Assembly: GCA_024663395.1 (NCBI GenBank)
Contig: JANFAH010000029.1
Coordinates: 558,001-622,000, forward strand
Direction: 5' to 3'
DNA length: 64,000 bases
From: Pisolithus tinctorius
Lineage: Eukaryota; Basidiomycota; Agaricomycetes; Boletales; Pisolithaceae
Part shown: positions 1 to 10,877 of the stretch, piece after piece
How positions within the stretch are numbered: position 1 is the stretch's first letter
Layout: each line of letters begins with the position of its first letter
Made by a program: the position numbers and the translations under genes
The notes under the pieces: generated by a model
Database searches by the model: none
What the model was told of the DNA's origin: nothing
What the model saw: the letters and a program-made list of their open reading frames with translations, nothing else

Positions 1-626
1 CTGCCGAGTCTGTTGAATCCTCTGACAGTGATTGCGCATCAAGCATGCTCTCAGATGACTCAAAGATCCCCAAGCCTACTGGGGAGCCTGGACGTCCTGG
101 ACGTGGAGGGTACACACTTGAAATTGCTCTTGATTGGAACCGTAAGACGTATGTGAAGTTCAAGGTATGTCAAACCTATACTTCTGAGTGTCCCATCTGA
201 AATGCGTGAGAGTAGAAACTTATTTTCCACCTCATCGATGAACACCTGGATGTCACAAAGTGTGCATCTGCGCAAAATCCGACACTTCTCAGACTTGTAC
301 GCAACAAGGTAAGTCTTGATTGAAGCTGGGAGATAGAATCACTAACGTATCCTTAGGCTGTGGCTGCGTTCCCGGATCTTGATAACTATGCCAACGCCTG
401 GCCTGTCAGTGACATGATAATGATGCGCCTGAAATATACATCTAGTCATGCAAGGTGCCAAGAGGTAGAGATGGCAGCAGGGAAGACTAAGCGGGAGACC
501 AGGTCTGCAATGGAATCGGTAAGCTAATCTCAATTGCATCCCCTCTGGCAGTACTCTCAGCATACGAACAGAAGTAAGGAGGCTATAGTGCATTATCATG
601 GTTACCATACCCATCCACTGTTGTAG
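1..626 (+). CDS. 3' part of a four-exon hypothetical gene (5' end outside window)
   Basis: Four exons stay in one frame across three small introns: 3-164, 216-308, 357-518 and 552-626, ending in TAG. Introns start GTATGT, GTAAGT and GTAAGC and end in AG; the second carries a CTAAC branch-like site at about 342. The visible 163 residues include an acidic serine-rich start, a stretch around WNRKTYVKF, and a helical part around DLDNYANAWPVSDM. I do not recognise a named domain; the pattern resembles uncharacterised proteins common in Agaricomycetes. The exon lengths (93, 162 and 75 nt) are all multiples of three, which supports the model. No function can be assigned. Confidence 0.7.
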
Positions 627-1877
627 CGTGTCGCTCAACAATTGAGACTGCCCTTTTTTTTCCTATCTTTTTTTTTTTTCCTGTCCATTCTATGACATCG
701 AGGTAAGGGGAACAGCGGACGTTCTGTGCTCACGCGTTGTGTAGATCGTAACATGGTATCTACATTGCGCAGGAATGAGACGACCGCAAGTTACAAAGCA
801 AAACTTCACAAGGCTAACGAGATGACTGCAAGTTATAATGGGTATAGCTACGCAAAGACTTCACAAGGCTAATGAAGCATGGAGGCTTGGATCTGTGGCG
901 GTTTATGCGTTCAGCAACCCTGTGTAAGCTTCAGTAACTGATAAAATATCAAGCTGTTTCGCTGACCGTGATATGATGTAGTCGGCAATTGCAGCATCCC
1001 TTGCGCGCATGTTTACAATGGAATGAGTATGAGTCCCCAGCCTCATCACAACGACATCGCCACGAAATGGATCATCAACCTTACTCAGGATGGTGTTTTC
1101 CTGGAGATGGCAGTGTCATTTGAAGAACACACAGTAATGGTAAGTACTTCTCCCTTCGTGCACAGTCACTTGACAGTTATGAACATAGGGTTGGAGCACT
1201 GCCTCTTGAAACAAGGTCTCCACAAATGGGAAGCGAAGCGAAGCCCGAGATGTGCCAGTGCAGCGCATCAGCATCATGACCTGCTGGGGCCTGTCACGGG
1301 AGGTTGAGTATAGTCTGCACCGCAGACAAAATTCAGGAGCCTGAGGATATTTAGATATGGAGCTGGGCAGATGACAGGTGGGTGCTTACAGAGGACAATG
1401 GAAAAATATAAACACGCGTGTTTACCATCGCAGGAGGAAGATATGAAAATGGAATGCTAACGAGAGGGAGGAGTAGAGTGGCGACCTGCACCTTGACGAG
1501 AATAAGAGAAAGTGGCGATCCTACCGGGCGACTGGGGGACGAGTGGAGTGGAGACCTGCACCACTTGACCAGAAAACAAGAGAGAGTGGCGATCCTACCA
1601 GGCGACTACATCGCGCGAGGGTTTAAAGCATGCTCCCACATGCACTGCTAGATTCGTCCAGGATAATTGATACAATAACAATACAATAACGAGTGCAGTT
1701 AGGAGGGCTGGAGCTGATCACGAGTAGGCCGTCAACAAAAAGAAAGGTAATTTCGCAAAAAGACATGAAAATTTTCCTTGACAACGCTATGCATTTGGTA
1801 CGCATTAATTGACGACCAGCCTCCACGTATAAAACGTTTTCCTTGCGGGAGCCTTTCTCGCCAAATAAGCAAGGTTG
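627..1877. other. intergenic stretch with small repeats and one weak exon candidate
   Basis: The stretch holds two T-rich runs at 653-680 and a diverged ~50-bp duplication at about 780-880 (two versions of a CGCAAGTT...CTTCACAAGGCTAA string). A 94-codon open frame lies at 1023-1307 and contains a GTAAGT donor at 1141. That frame may be an exon remnant, but I could not connect it to flanking exons. No gene is supported. Confidence 0.4.
1468..1607. repeat. two-copy ~70-bp imperfect tandem repeat
   Basis: Copy 1 spans about 1468-1532 and copy 2 about 1538-1607. Both carry GTGG(C/A)GACCTGCACC, an A-rich middle, and AGTGGCGATCCTACC(G/A)GGCGACT. The copies differ by a few substitutions and a short insertion. 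Confidence 0.75.
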
Positions 1878-4810
1878 ATGACTGACAACACAGACGTAAT
1901 ATTCCCTGGGAGCCTTCCTTACGAGACGCGCCAGGTCACACCAGCGTCCCATTCCCGCATGGCCTCCTTCATACCAGAAGATACACAGACCATCCAGCAA
2001 GACGACAGTCTCTTTGACAAAGGTAGGTAGGTTCAGTGCACTCGCAGCAGCAAGGTACACTATTGAAGTCACCATTCTTTAGATACCCAGTACGAGTCCA
2101 TCGTGTCAAGTCAGCGGTGGTCGGAACCGCCTGAAACTGCGCCTGAGGCTCGTGCAATTATGCCCTGCCTGAAATCGCTAGAACTCATGTCTGTTCCTGG
2201 TACACGGCGCTCCCAAGAACCCGAGGTTGCACTCTTCTATTTTCTGCACGTTTTAGGAATTCACTCGAAGGTATACCCCAGGGCTCTAACACCCAAGATA
2301 AATGTCGTCATGAAGAGGTCGACTACTCACACAAATTGCGCCGGGATCTATATGAAAAGCACAGAGTCATTAACCAACTGAGAGGACGTGTCCGTCAGCT
2401 GAAAGAGGTGCGTAACGTGTGGTATGTACATGAACGGATCCGCCGCTGATGATCGGCCTCTGACGACCTGCCTCCGACGATCGGCCTCCAACGACCTGCC
2501 TCCGACGACTTGCCTCTGGCGATCCACCAATGCCTGTCCCAATCCACCTAGCAAGAGGCAGTGCTCCACAACATCGACGACCGCTATCAGATGGCATGTG
2601 TGGAGATCGAGAATCAGAAAAGGAAAGTGATGGAATTGCAAGGAATTATGGAATGCCGTGAAGAAGTGAGTAAATCTTATGTTCTCGTGCGAACGTGTAG
2701 GTCACTCTCTTTGCTAGGAATATATACAGGAACGTAGCAACACTCAGGCGCGCATTCAGAGTCAGCATGAAGCAACCATCAATCAGTGTAGAACTGATAT
2801 CGAAAGTATCCGCAACGAGATGAAGGTAAAAATTTATTCTGGTAATTCGAGCAGAGAGCACTTAGCAGAACCCAGGTCCATATGGAGGCACAACTCGTGA
2901 AGTTGTCAGCGTTATCTCAAACGAAGCTTGCCGAAGCTTTGAAGGAATGCGACCTCGAGTTTGCTGAGAAGCTGAAGGAACGTGACAAGGCATTTTCTGA
3001 GAAAATGAACAAGGCTGAGGCGAGTCTTAGGGTAAGTCAACGTCGAGATTTGTTTCCCTTCCGCATATTCAGATACACTCAGGCAGAGAAGGAAACAGAG
3101 ATTGCCAACTTAGAGCAGCGATATGTGCGGCAGAGGCAACCACTAGTAAGTATTCATTCGACGTCACTGGCCTTGAGCTCATGTTGTTAAAGGTAACAGG
3201 TCCCAACTGCCACCACACACGACACCCGCCCCAGAAAATGGCAGATCAGAATCGAGACGGCGATGACGTGCCGATGTCCCACTTTGCAGAAAGCGATGAA
3301 GGCGATGTTGATGACAACAATGAGGTGCCGCACTTGAAAACACCTCCACCGAGACAGCGAGGGAACGCGCTAGCATCGCGGCTGACACCCACACCAAATC
3401 TCGACGCACTGAAGAAGTTGAGGCGAACTTATGGAATCTCAGGGCGGTCACGTCTTGTTAGTATACCAATGGATGTGAGAATTTTGATCGTTGTGGTGTC
3501 CAGATGGCCAGAGCTCATGCATTTTACAGGACGGCACACCCGATGTTTCTCGTGCCCCCTCCGTGCAGCGGGAGTTTGACACACCGGAACCTCAAACACC
3601 GGGTCCACAAGGCGACATTCCCCCGCAGGTGTTACAGTTCATGGAAGCCATTACCAAAGGGATTGAGAGCACCGTGAAAAGCATACTCAGCAGTGGTCGG
3701 TTCTCACTGAATACCAAACGTAGCCCCCGCTCCCAGAGGAAGAATGCAGAGAGTCGAGAGCTACAGGAGGAGAGAGATGCGGAATCCGGCGATGAACGTA
3801 ACTTCTATTTGGTAATGCAAATCCAGTCATTTGGGCGACATTTACTAACTGTTGCGACAGGCCGAAGTGCGAAGGCTGTTTAAGGAGAAACTCAATTTTA
3901 CTCAAGACGTCGAGTTTGTCGCCCACGATTCAGCAGATCCCATCGACGTCCATTCATATGAATTTGAGGATGGACCCGGCCCTGATTCTGATGCGCTAGT
4001 CTTTGATATGATGCGTAATGCTAACTCCCCATGGAATAGCGCCATAATTGATCTCCTTCTCCAAGAGCTGCGTACACGGTCAACGGAAGAGAACTGGCCA
4101 ACAGTGCGCTCGGAACGCTATCTCAGAGCACTACTTGTGGATCGCTACAAGCGACTAAGGATGACATGGAGGAAGGCCCAACCAAAGTTGACCAAGCACG
4201 GTATCGTCGAAACACCAGCTGAAACGGAGGCACAGTTGATAGAGGAGAGAGAAGAAGTTTTGAAACTGAGTTGTCGGACTACCCGCCGTCGCAATGTAAG
4301 CTACATTTTTCACTGATACTGGCTTGTCTGTATATTTTTGGCTTACGGTTTTGTGGCTAGAAATTCACGCACAGAGCAACTATTCTTGAACACATCATGA
4401 AATTGAAGACCAATGAGGGTGATGCCGACGCTGCGGCTTGGACGTGGCTGCAAGACCTTGTCCTACGCCTCGGTGAACATGGTGCGAGTTCAGAAGAGAG
4501 TGATGTCGAGAATGAGGTGGAGGGGGTACTTCGCGTCAAGAATATGAAATGGCGACGTCACATCGAGCAGGAGCTTGACATTGTGGACCTTCAGCGGTTC
4601 CTTGACGTTGACACTTTTTCACCACAGGGGTCTCGGCCGATGAGAAGAATTCGTGCACCCGGAAATCGCGAGAGTGGCAGGACGCCAGTTAAAGGTCTAC
4701 CGATTGCTTTATATGATGACACTTGGATTAAGGGGCTCAGCCAGCGACAGTTGGAAGCACTGGAGGTCTCTCCGGTAAACTTCCCGTGGATGAAGGTGGC
4801 AGTAGTCTAA
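1878..4810 (+). CDS. eleven-exon hypothetical coiled-coil protein (about 750 aa)
   Basis: Exons: 1878-2022, 2083-2270, 2318-2407, 2552-2665, 2718-2825, 2876-3031, 3083-3145, 3235-3456, 3530-3811, 3861-4295 and 4361-4810 (TAA). All phases match and the sum is 2,253 nt. The ATG at 1878 opens the frame. Residues ~110-260 are strongly helical, charged and coiled-coil-like (runs such as EFAEKLKERDKAFSEKM). A proline-rich acidic linker follows. The C-terminal ~300 residues are globular-looking, with Trp-rich patches (NSPWNSAIIDLLLQELR; WTWLQDLVLRLGEHG). I recognise no catalytic motif. Clean splicing and absence of stops argue for a live gene; the family looks like an uncharacterised basidiomycete expansion, possibly linked to mobile DNA, but that is only a guess. 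The ends of exons 2 and 7 are the least certain. Confidence 0.75.
2451..2524 (+). repeat. intronic minisatellite, ~27-bp unit
   Basis: The 144-nt intron at 2408-2551 is about three times longer than its neighbours. It holds nearly three copies of a GATCGGCCTC(T/C)RACGACCTGCCTCCGAC-type unit built from alternating GACGA and TGCCTC words. It explains the intron's excess length. Confidence 0.8.
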
Positions 4811-5358
4811 TAGTCAATGCCTACATAGTACTATAAACAGATCGCTGGTGGGCGACAGGTGGGCGATGAACGGGCGACCAGCGGGCAATTCATATAAACC
4901 ATACATTGTACTTTACAATTCAATCAATATTTCGTCCTCCTCCCAAACTTCAAAATTAGGCAGAGTATTTATTGTTCGTGCATATTTGGAATCTTGGTCA
5001 ACACACGAACATAGTTCATTCTTGATGTTTTGTTGAGGTTGCAATGTGAAGATGAAATCGGAAGTTTGCACGCACATTCAAACCACTACCAAACTTGAAG
5101 CTAAAATTGACGTTCCGACGCCGTCGATACATGTGCGTAAACTTGAAGTATTGGTAAACATCGAGGCGTTCACGAAAACTTCAAGTTTCGCCTTCGAAAA
5201 ATTGTTGAATTAATTTTCAAGTGCAGTCTTTACATTTTCTACTACATTAAGACCTGTCCTTAACTCTCCAAAATCCGTTGTGTCTGCAGACACCAATGAG
5301 CGTCCTTTGTCATTATCATATGATCCAGCCCAAGAAAGGACCCTCGCATGGTGCACTA
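4811..5358. other. intergenic, no gene seen
   Basis: AT-rich spacer between the hypothetical gene and the ligase pseudogene. It contains a short GGGCGACCAGCGGGC-type direct repeat near 4848-4890. From about 5240 on it is recognisably similar to 14455-14535, the sequence just beyond the stop codon of the intact ligase, so the duplication extends past the coding part. Confidence 0.5.
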
Positions 5359-6293
5359 TCACAATTTGACACGGATTCCGACCTGACCGTGTACCATATC
5401 TGATGTAGCACAATCACGAAGTTCACGACGTAGGATCTTTCCTGGCGCACTGAGAAGAATGCTGTCATGATGACATATTCGGACATGATACACGATTTCA
5501 TAACGTACCTCTTAGGAACATTTTCTACCAGAACGATTCCACCACACAACTTCTCGTGAGGAGCAGCTCTTCAAGCGACCGTTCTTGAATGCCAAGTGCG
5601 AATGACGCTGCCTCCTTCGCAATGGCTCGAACAGGGGCAACACAAGCCCTGGAATGGGAAATGGTAAGTTGCACGAGATGTACGTGCCGTACAGAGCCCT
5701 CCTCTGTGTAGCTTATGACCTTGGAGGATATGTACCTAGCTAGTTCCGTTTCCTTCACGCCTGGCACACCAGTCACAGCGGCATCAGCCACATCAAGATG
5801 TTGCAATAATGCCGACTCGAGCTCTACAGGTGGCACCGCAAGGAATGTGGGTGATTTTGGGAAAAGAAAGATATTATCCCTACCTTGGAATCCTCGATCA
5901 TAGAGGAATCATGTGTACTGCGACGAGATAGCCTCGAGGCTGTGTCCATGAACGCACCTTATATTTGATCGGCTCCTTCCATCTGTCAACAAACGTGAAG
6001 AATCTGTCTTTACTTCAGACAGACAGCAATATTGCCCGTTTTAAACCAGTCATTGTCGGTGATAGCCGCAGCTGTGGCTAACGAGTTCTCGGAGTAGCCC
6101 CGGAGGCGTCGAATATCACCCGCATTAATGCAAAGAGGTGAGTACAGTTGTGGACCTCCGTGACATTCGGCCCTCTCGCCCACATCTCACCAGCACCTTC
6201 AATATGCGCCAAAACTTGCTTGTATGTCTTAGCTAGTCAAAGGACCACCGGATTAAAATGTACCTCTCCATTGACCTCACGAGCTGCATCCCT
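5359..6293 (-). pseudogene. 3' half of a 4-coumarate-CoA-ligase-like gene, decayed
   Basis: Reading leftward, this matches exons 4-9 of the intact ligase at 14535-16892: the EIW-type strand, the GYF-type segment, PPVELESALLQH, and KSAPGKILRREL near the stop at 5359-5361. Damage is clear. The acceptor before the GYF-like exon reads GG instead of AG (plus-strand CC at 6100-6101), as does the one before PPVELE (5836-5837). A 4-bp insertion plus TAA disrupts the exon around 6000-6060. The micro-exon acceptor is also lost. The N-terminal adenylation half is absent; homology stops at the Harbinger element's target site. A duplicate of the neighbouring functional gene is the simplest reading. Confidence 0.9.
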
Positions 6294-6296
6294 TTA

Positions 6297-6357
6297 GAGC
6301 TTGTACGGAAACCGTAGTTCAGTTGAAGTTCACACAGTTCCCTTGTTTGACAAGTGG
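6297..6357 (+). repeat. left terminal inverted repeat of Harbinger element
   Basis: It begins GAGCTTGTACGGAAACC directly after the TTA duplication. It pairs with the reverse complement of 9241-9313, with one mismatch in the first 43 bp and renewed similarity (TTGTTTGACRAGTGG) after a gap. Confidence 0.9.
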
Positions 6358-6402
6358 CGCACAAGTTCGGCACAAGGCCTGGCAGCATGTCGGGGATTGA
6401 AC

Positions 6403-7784
6403 ATGCCGCCTGATCATCTGAACGTACGCCGTGCCCTGCTGCAGCAAATCTTCGTCCTTCTCCAGACACTTCTGGCCTTGTTGGCTGAGCTGATTGGTTC
6501 CAGCGTGCGCAGAGACCCGATACCATACCACACCTCCAGACTCTCTGGAGAAATGTGGGTCCAGGAAGTCTTGACTGGTCATCCTGATCGTATCCGCTGT
6601 GAGTTTGGTATGAGCAAGGAGGTTTTTGTTGAGCTCGTCGAGGAGCTTCGAGGTATTGGCCATAAAAACTCAAAGTTTGTTACCCTGGAGGAACAGCTCG
6701 CGATTTTCCTGTATACATGTGTAACTGGCCTGACAATCAGGCACGTTGGCGAACGATTTCAGCGATCAAACGATACGATATCTCGGTGAGTTCAATACAA
6801 AATCCATGCGACAATTCACATATATGTGTATAGATACTTCAAGAAATTGCTCTTTATATTTTCAGACCCACCATTCTATTCCATCTACGTACAGTTTCCA
6901 ACTGGTGAAGCCGTCCATCCAAAAATACGCCACAACCCCAAGTTTTGGCCATACTTTCGGGATGCGATCGGCGCAATCGACGGCTGCCACATTCCCGTAT
7001 CCCCCCCTGCAATCATACGTTCAAACTATCGCAATCGCAAAGGATTCCTCTCACAGAATGGGCTTTTTATCTGTGACTTCGGTCTGAAGTTCATCTTTAC
7101 ATTGACAGGGTGGGAAGGGTCTGCGACGGATGCTCGTGTATATGGCGATGCAACATCTGCCAATCTCCACATCCCCGCCGGAAAATACCTTCTTGCTGAT
7201 GCTGGCTACCCCTCACGTCGAGAGCTGCTCGTCCCCTACCGAGGTGTTCGGTATCATCTTGCAGAATGGGGCCGTGCCAACACCCGGTACGTTTTCCTTT
7301 TTTCATTCCTTTTTCCATTTTCTTAGTTCCCATCAGACCGACGAATAAAGAGGAACTCTTTAACTTGCGGCACGCATCTGCACGGAATGTGATAGAACGT
7401 ATTTTCGGTGTTTTGAAGCGCCGGTTTCGAATACTGCTCCTGGCACCAGAATACGACATCGACGTACAGGCACGAATTCCCGCGGCCCTCTGTGCACTGC
7501 ACAATTTCACCTATACGCACGATCAGAATGGGGAGGGCACAGGCGACCTCACGGCTGATGAAGACGACGAAGGTGAAGGCGCTCCTGTTCATCTCCAAGC
7601 TATGGGACGTGCGACAGGTGTAGAAGAAGACTTATTCGTGCACAGGATGCGGGACAACATTGCGACGGAAATGTGGAACGACTATCAGTTTGTCTTAGGA
7701 GAGCGAGCGCAGAGGGGTGACATGGATGCGGAATCGGACGTAGAATCAGATTTCTTCGAAGACGAAGTGGCAGTTTTTGTTTAG
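6403..7784 (+). CDS. PIF/Harbinger DDE transposase (HARBI1-like), 427 aa
   Basis: Exons 6403-6785, 6834-7286 and 7337-7784 sum to 1,284 nt with matching phases. The N-terminal helical part (RFQRSNDTISR) fits the helix-turn-helix of this family. The catalytic triad is visible: first Asp in GAIDGCHIPV, second in GSATDARVY, and Glu in NVIERIFGVLKRRF; LLADAGYP sits between them as usual. The protein cuts and pastes the element, acting in the nucleus with its Myb-like partner. The length is normal for the family. The first Met in this frame is at 6403, inside the element; a longer 5' extension would run into the inverted repeat. The acidic C-terminus is less conserved-looking. Confidence 0.92.
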
Positions 7785-7932
7785 CGTAGTTACTGCATGT
7801 CGTACTTGCATTGAATCGATTTATGACGTGTTCGGAGGAGCAAATGTATGCATTCTGGAGCGAATATACATGCAGCACTAACTAGACACAAGATATGAAG
7901 CTACATGATGATGATGGGGGGGGGGGGGGATT

Positions 7933-9183
7933 CTATGTGCTACGGCCCATTCCTTCTTGGGCAGAGTTGTACATATCTACTACATATGCACGCCGGGCTT
8001 GCTCATCAGGCAAAGAAATAAAGACAGCTGCAGCGTTAGATATGCCGGAGAACTGACGTGTCATGAACGCGCGGTGATGGGGAAGGATCTCGGCATCTTT
8101 GTACAACATCTGAGTGGCTGTCTGAACTGCGATCAGCGGATCCATGAACGTCGTTGACAGCTGGTCCCCCAGGTGCCGGATTGTATTGTTGACTGATACG
8201 ACCGCAACGGTGTGAGCATTGGTGGCTTGAGGCTTCGCCTTGCTGGAAGAGTGTGCGGACGTCCGGCTGCGCTTACTGTCGTGAACGGATGAGACCGGAG
8301 TCGACTGGGGAGGCTGGTTTGTTGAGAATAGAAGGGAGGGCCCAGAGGGGGATTCCGTTGCTGTGATATCAGTGGACATCACCACAAACGAGCGCTTTCC
8401 AGCCGAAGTGGATGCGGTAGCGGGGTCGGGAATTTCGGCTGATGTGGCAGCAGTGGGGGGGATGGAAGGAACGGAAGCGGTACTGCCAGTAGTCATGGTA
8501 GGGGTGGGGTTTGACATCCCGGCACGGAAAACATGAGCGCCAGTTGCGCCGCCCTGTGGAAAAATATCCTCCATGAAGTGGAGGTACTCCCAGCCCCTGT
8601 TACGGAAGGGCCTCATAATTGTATTTCTCTGAACGTCTCAGTAACATATTAGTATCTATTCGTACCAAATACATACCTTGATGGCAACAAACTTGCCCCA
8701 TTTTTCCGCGTCAGCCGCTCCACAGATGTTCGCACCGTTTTCATTGTCCCAATGTTCTCCTGATCCTCTGCGATAAGTCATAATTGCATTGTATATTTGT
8801 TTGATCTACATCCGCTGAACGTCAATATAGCAGACTTAGAGTAGAGAAGGACGTACCGATCCCCATTTAATCGACACATTCTTGTAATCCTTGATCTTAC
8901 CAGTCCGATGGAGGGGGCGAATGTGCTCTGCAGCATTGACATACGTCACTTGGCGAAAGTTCCCAGCGTCAGCACATTCTGAGCGATGTACATGCAAGTA
9001 CTTGATGAGCGCAGTGGTCTCCTCCGCCGTCCAGTCAGCACGCTTGGCTCCCTCATCTACTTCTCCCACAGGTGCCGCTAGTTCCATGACGTTTGATCCA
9101 AGAACATTAAAAAGTTCGATCAGTACTCGCCGGATGTGCTCGCGTCGAGTATCGGCAGAGGCAAGATAGGGAGTGAGAGACAT
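7933..9183 (-). CDS. Harbinger-encoded Myb/SANT-like DNA-binding protein, 383 aa
   Basis: Exons on the minus strand: 9183-8857, 8805-8677 and 8628-7933, in phase, ending TAA/TGA-type at 7933. The N-terminal ~150 residues form a Myb/SANT-like domain: WTAEETTALIKYL, then FRQVTYVNAAEHI, KNVSIKWGSIKQIYNAI and GEHWDNENGANI, with AEKWGKFV closing it. The middle is Ser/Thr/Pro-rich low complexity and the C-terminal ~80 residues are helical. In PIF/Harbinger elements such a protein brings the transposase to the nucleus and to the termini. It is convergent with the transposase gene, 148 bp apart. The position inside the inverted repeats confirms the assignment. Confidence 0.88.
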
Positions 9184-9240
9184 CCTACCATCGGGAGGGA
9201 TACCAACATTTCAATCTCCGAGTCATTGGCCCGGATCTCT

Positions 9241-9313
9241 CCACCACTCGTCAAACAAGAACAATCCAAGAACTGTGTGAACCTCAACTGAACTACGGTT
9301 TCCGTACAAGCTC
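9241..9313 (-). repeat. right terminal inverted repeat of Harbinger element
   Basis: The reverse complement starts GAGCTTGTACGG and matches the left end. It is followed outward by the TTA duplication at 9314-9316. Confidence 0.9.
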
Positions 9314-9316
9314 TTA

Positions 9317-10877
9317 AGATTCGCTGCAACGGCAAGGTGAAGAGCATCGCAGAACATAAGCTTGGCCCTGGCATGTTCTGCAGACAAAGCGTAGTGCATT
9401 TTGCAGATTGCCAAGCCCGTTCTAGTACTGTAAGAACAACTTCAGATCCCTTGCCTCCCGAGGAACACTAGAGGGAACGATTGTCTCCCATCGAGTCCTT
9501 GGTTTGCCTAGGGTCAGGGTGATCCCACCTACAACGCCGATCTCTGACGCAGTCTTGCGAGTCTTTATTATTCATCTCCATTGTCAAGCGATGTTCCTCA
9601 AAAATCCTCCATTTACTGCGTCACCTCCTCGTTGTGCAATGTGTTTGTCCAGAAGTGGAAGCGGCAGCGGATCGTGTCTACTTCGAAACTGCCAATGTAG
9701 ATGTGGGGAGAGGTAGGCAGGCAGAAGTTTGTACCGGCGTTTGGAGCGCAACCATGCTATCCCCAGAAAGTGGTGGCTCGGCCTCGGTCCATGAACTGAC
9801 ATCACTTGGCGCAAGCACAGTGCGTTGTCCTGACCGATTGTGCAATTCGGCATCTAATCTCAACATCAAGCCCGAAATTGAGCTCTCAGATGTCGAGCGT
9901 AGGCCGCGAAGTGATGGGATTCAACCCGCCGCCCATGACCTTTATCCACCAGCGCAAACACGTCCTCAGCGGTATGTGATCCACGTGTTCAGCACGGCCC
10001 CACACTGAGGTTTGTGATATCGAAGCATGCGACGCTCCAATCCTCTTCTCCGAAACCTTAGGTTGTTCATGTCAACAGTGCCCTTGCAGCTACTCAAGAT
10101 GGTCGTCAAACAGACGTAGACAAATGGGAGGCGTTCCAAAAAGAAGTCGATACATCCAATTTGCTTGTGTGTAGAAGGCTGAAGATATGTGTATCCATCA
10201 CTGAACTTTCCCTCTCCGATAGGCCACCGTGCTTCTAGCCACTAATGTCGGATTTCTCGCCATCCAATCTGTTGACCAGGAGGGGTTGTCTTGGTTCCGG
10301 AGTTAACATCGAACAGATCTCGGAGGACCTACTCTCTTCGGCGGAGACTCGGGAATTTACAACTGGTAAAGAGCCAGTCGTGTGAGATGCACCACCATAT
10401 TGTGTCCCGAAGTCGGGGGTTTCATCTTGGATCATCTATAAGCTATCATATCAGCTCTCACTCTAAATTCCTTTGTCTCGTCTTTGCCTCTGTCTCAGCT
10501 TATCGCCAAATACCCAACTAGCGTTCTTGGTTGGCTGGTAAGCCATACAAGCATCGGAAGAGAGTACCCTACGTTCCAGATGATCAACTTACATGCTATT
10601 AGCCCCCCCTCCACGAGAGCCAGCCCTGCAAGTTTAGGGCAATGCACCTGCGGTAGGGTGGAGAGGTTCATTTCCATGTCGTGCAAAGTTAAACATAAGT
10701 GGGGAAGGCTTGTATGCGATACGTGACTGTGTAAGTACACACATTTAAGTGTCCATTTATATGCTCAGCATTCAAAATACAGATTTGATGTTGGAAAACA
10801 CATACAAAGGAAAAGAACAAACATGGGACGGTGCTTGTTATCGCAGGACACCAACAAATGAGTACCGCGAGCCCGAT
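9317..10877. repeat. shared 3'-flank segment of the HET array (copy A)
   Basis: From about 9640 this stretch aligns by eye with 22380-23300 (e.g. GTAGGCAGGCAGAAG; CAGACGTAGACAAA; CTCCAATCTRTTGACC). From 10290 to 10877 it aligns with 23960-24577 and 38130-38753, which precede the stop codons of HET genes B and D. No coding frame is supported. 9317-9640 is unexplained; a helical-looking minus-strand frame runs into the Harbinger end at 9223-9414. Confidence 0.65.

Larger units (their letters stand above)
6294..9316. mobile_element. complete PIF/Harbinger DNA transposon with TTA target duplication
   Basis: The element proper is 6297-9313 (3,017 bp), flanked by TTA at 6294-6296 and 9314-9316, the 3-bp TWA duplication typical of PIF/Harbinger. 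Its ends are inverted repeats beginning GAGCTTGTACGG, 43 bp with one mismatch and then extending with a 10-bp gap. Inside are the two genes the superfamily carries, a DDE transposase and a Myb/SANT-like protein, transcribed toward each other with a poly-G run (7916-7929) between their ends. Both have intact frames across their introns, so this copy may be autonomous. Its left flank is the ligase pseudogene; I could not recognise ligase sequence on the right flank. Confidence 0.9.

Noticed and set aside
1623..2157. Minus-strand frames of 150 and 62 codons
   Set aside because: They are antisense to the first exons of the 1878-4810 gene, whose plus-strand frame has correct splice phases throughout; the minus frames lack motifs.
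7916..7929. Poly-G run between the Harbinger genes as a regulatory G-quadruplex
   Set aside because: A single homopolymer at the convergent ends has no further support; it may equally be slippage or assembly noise.
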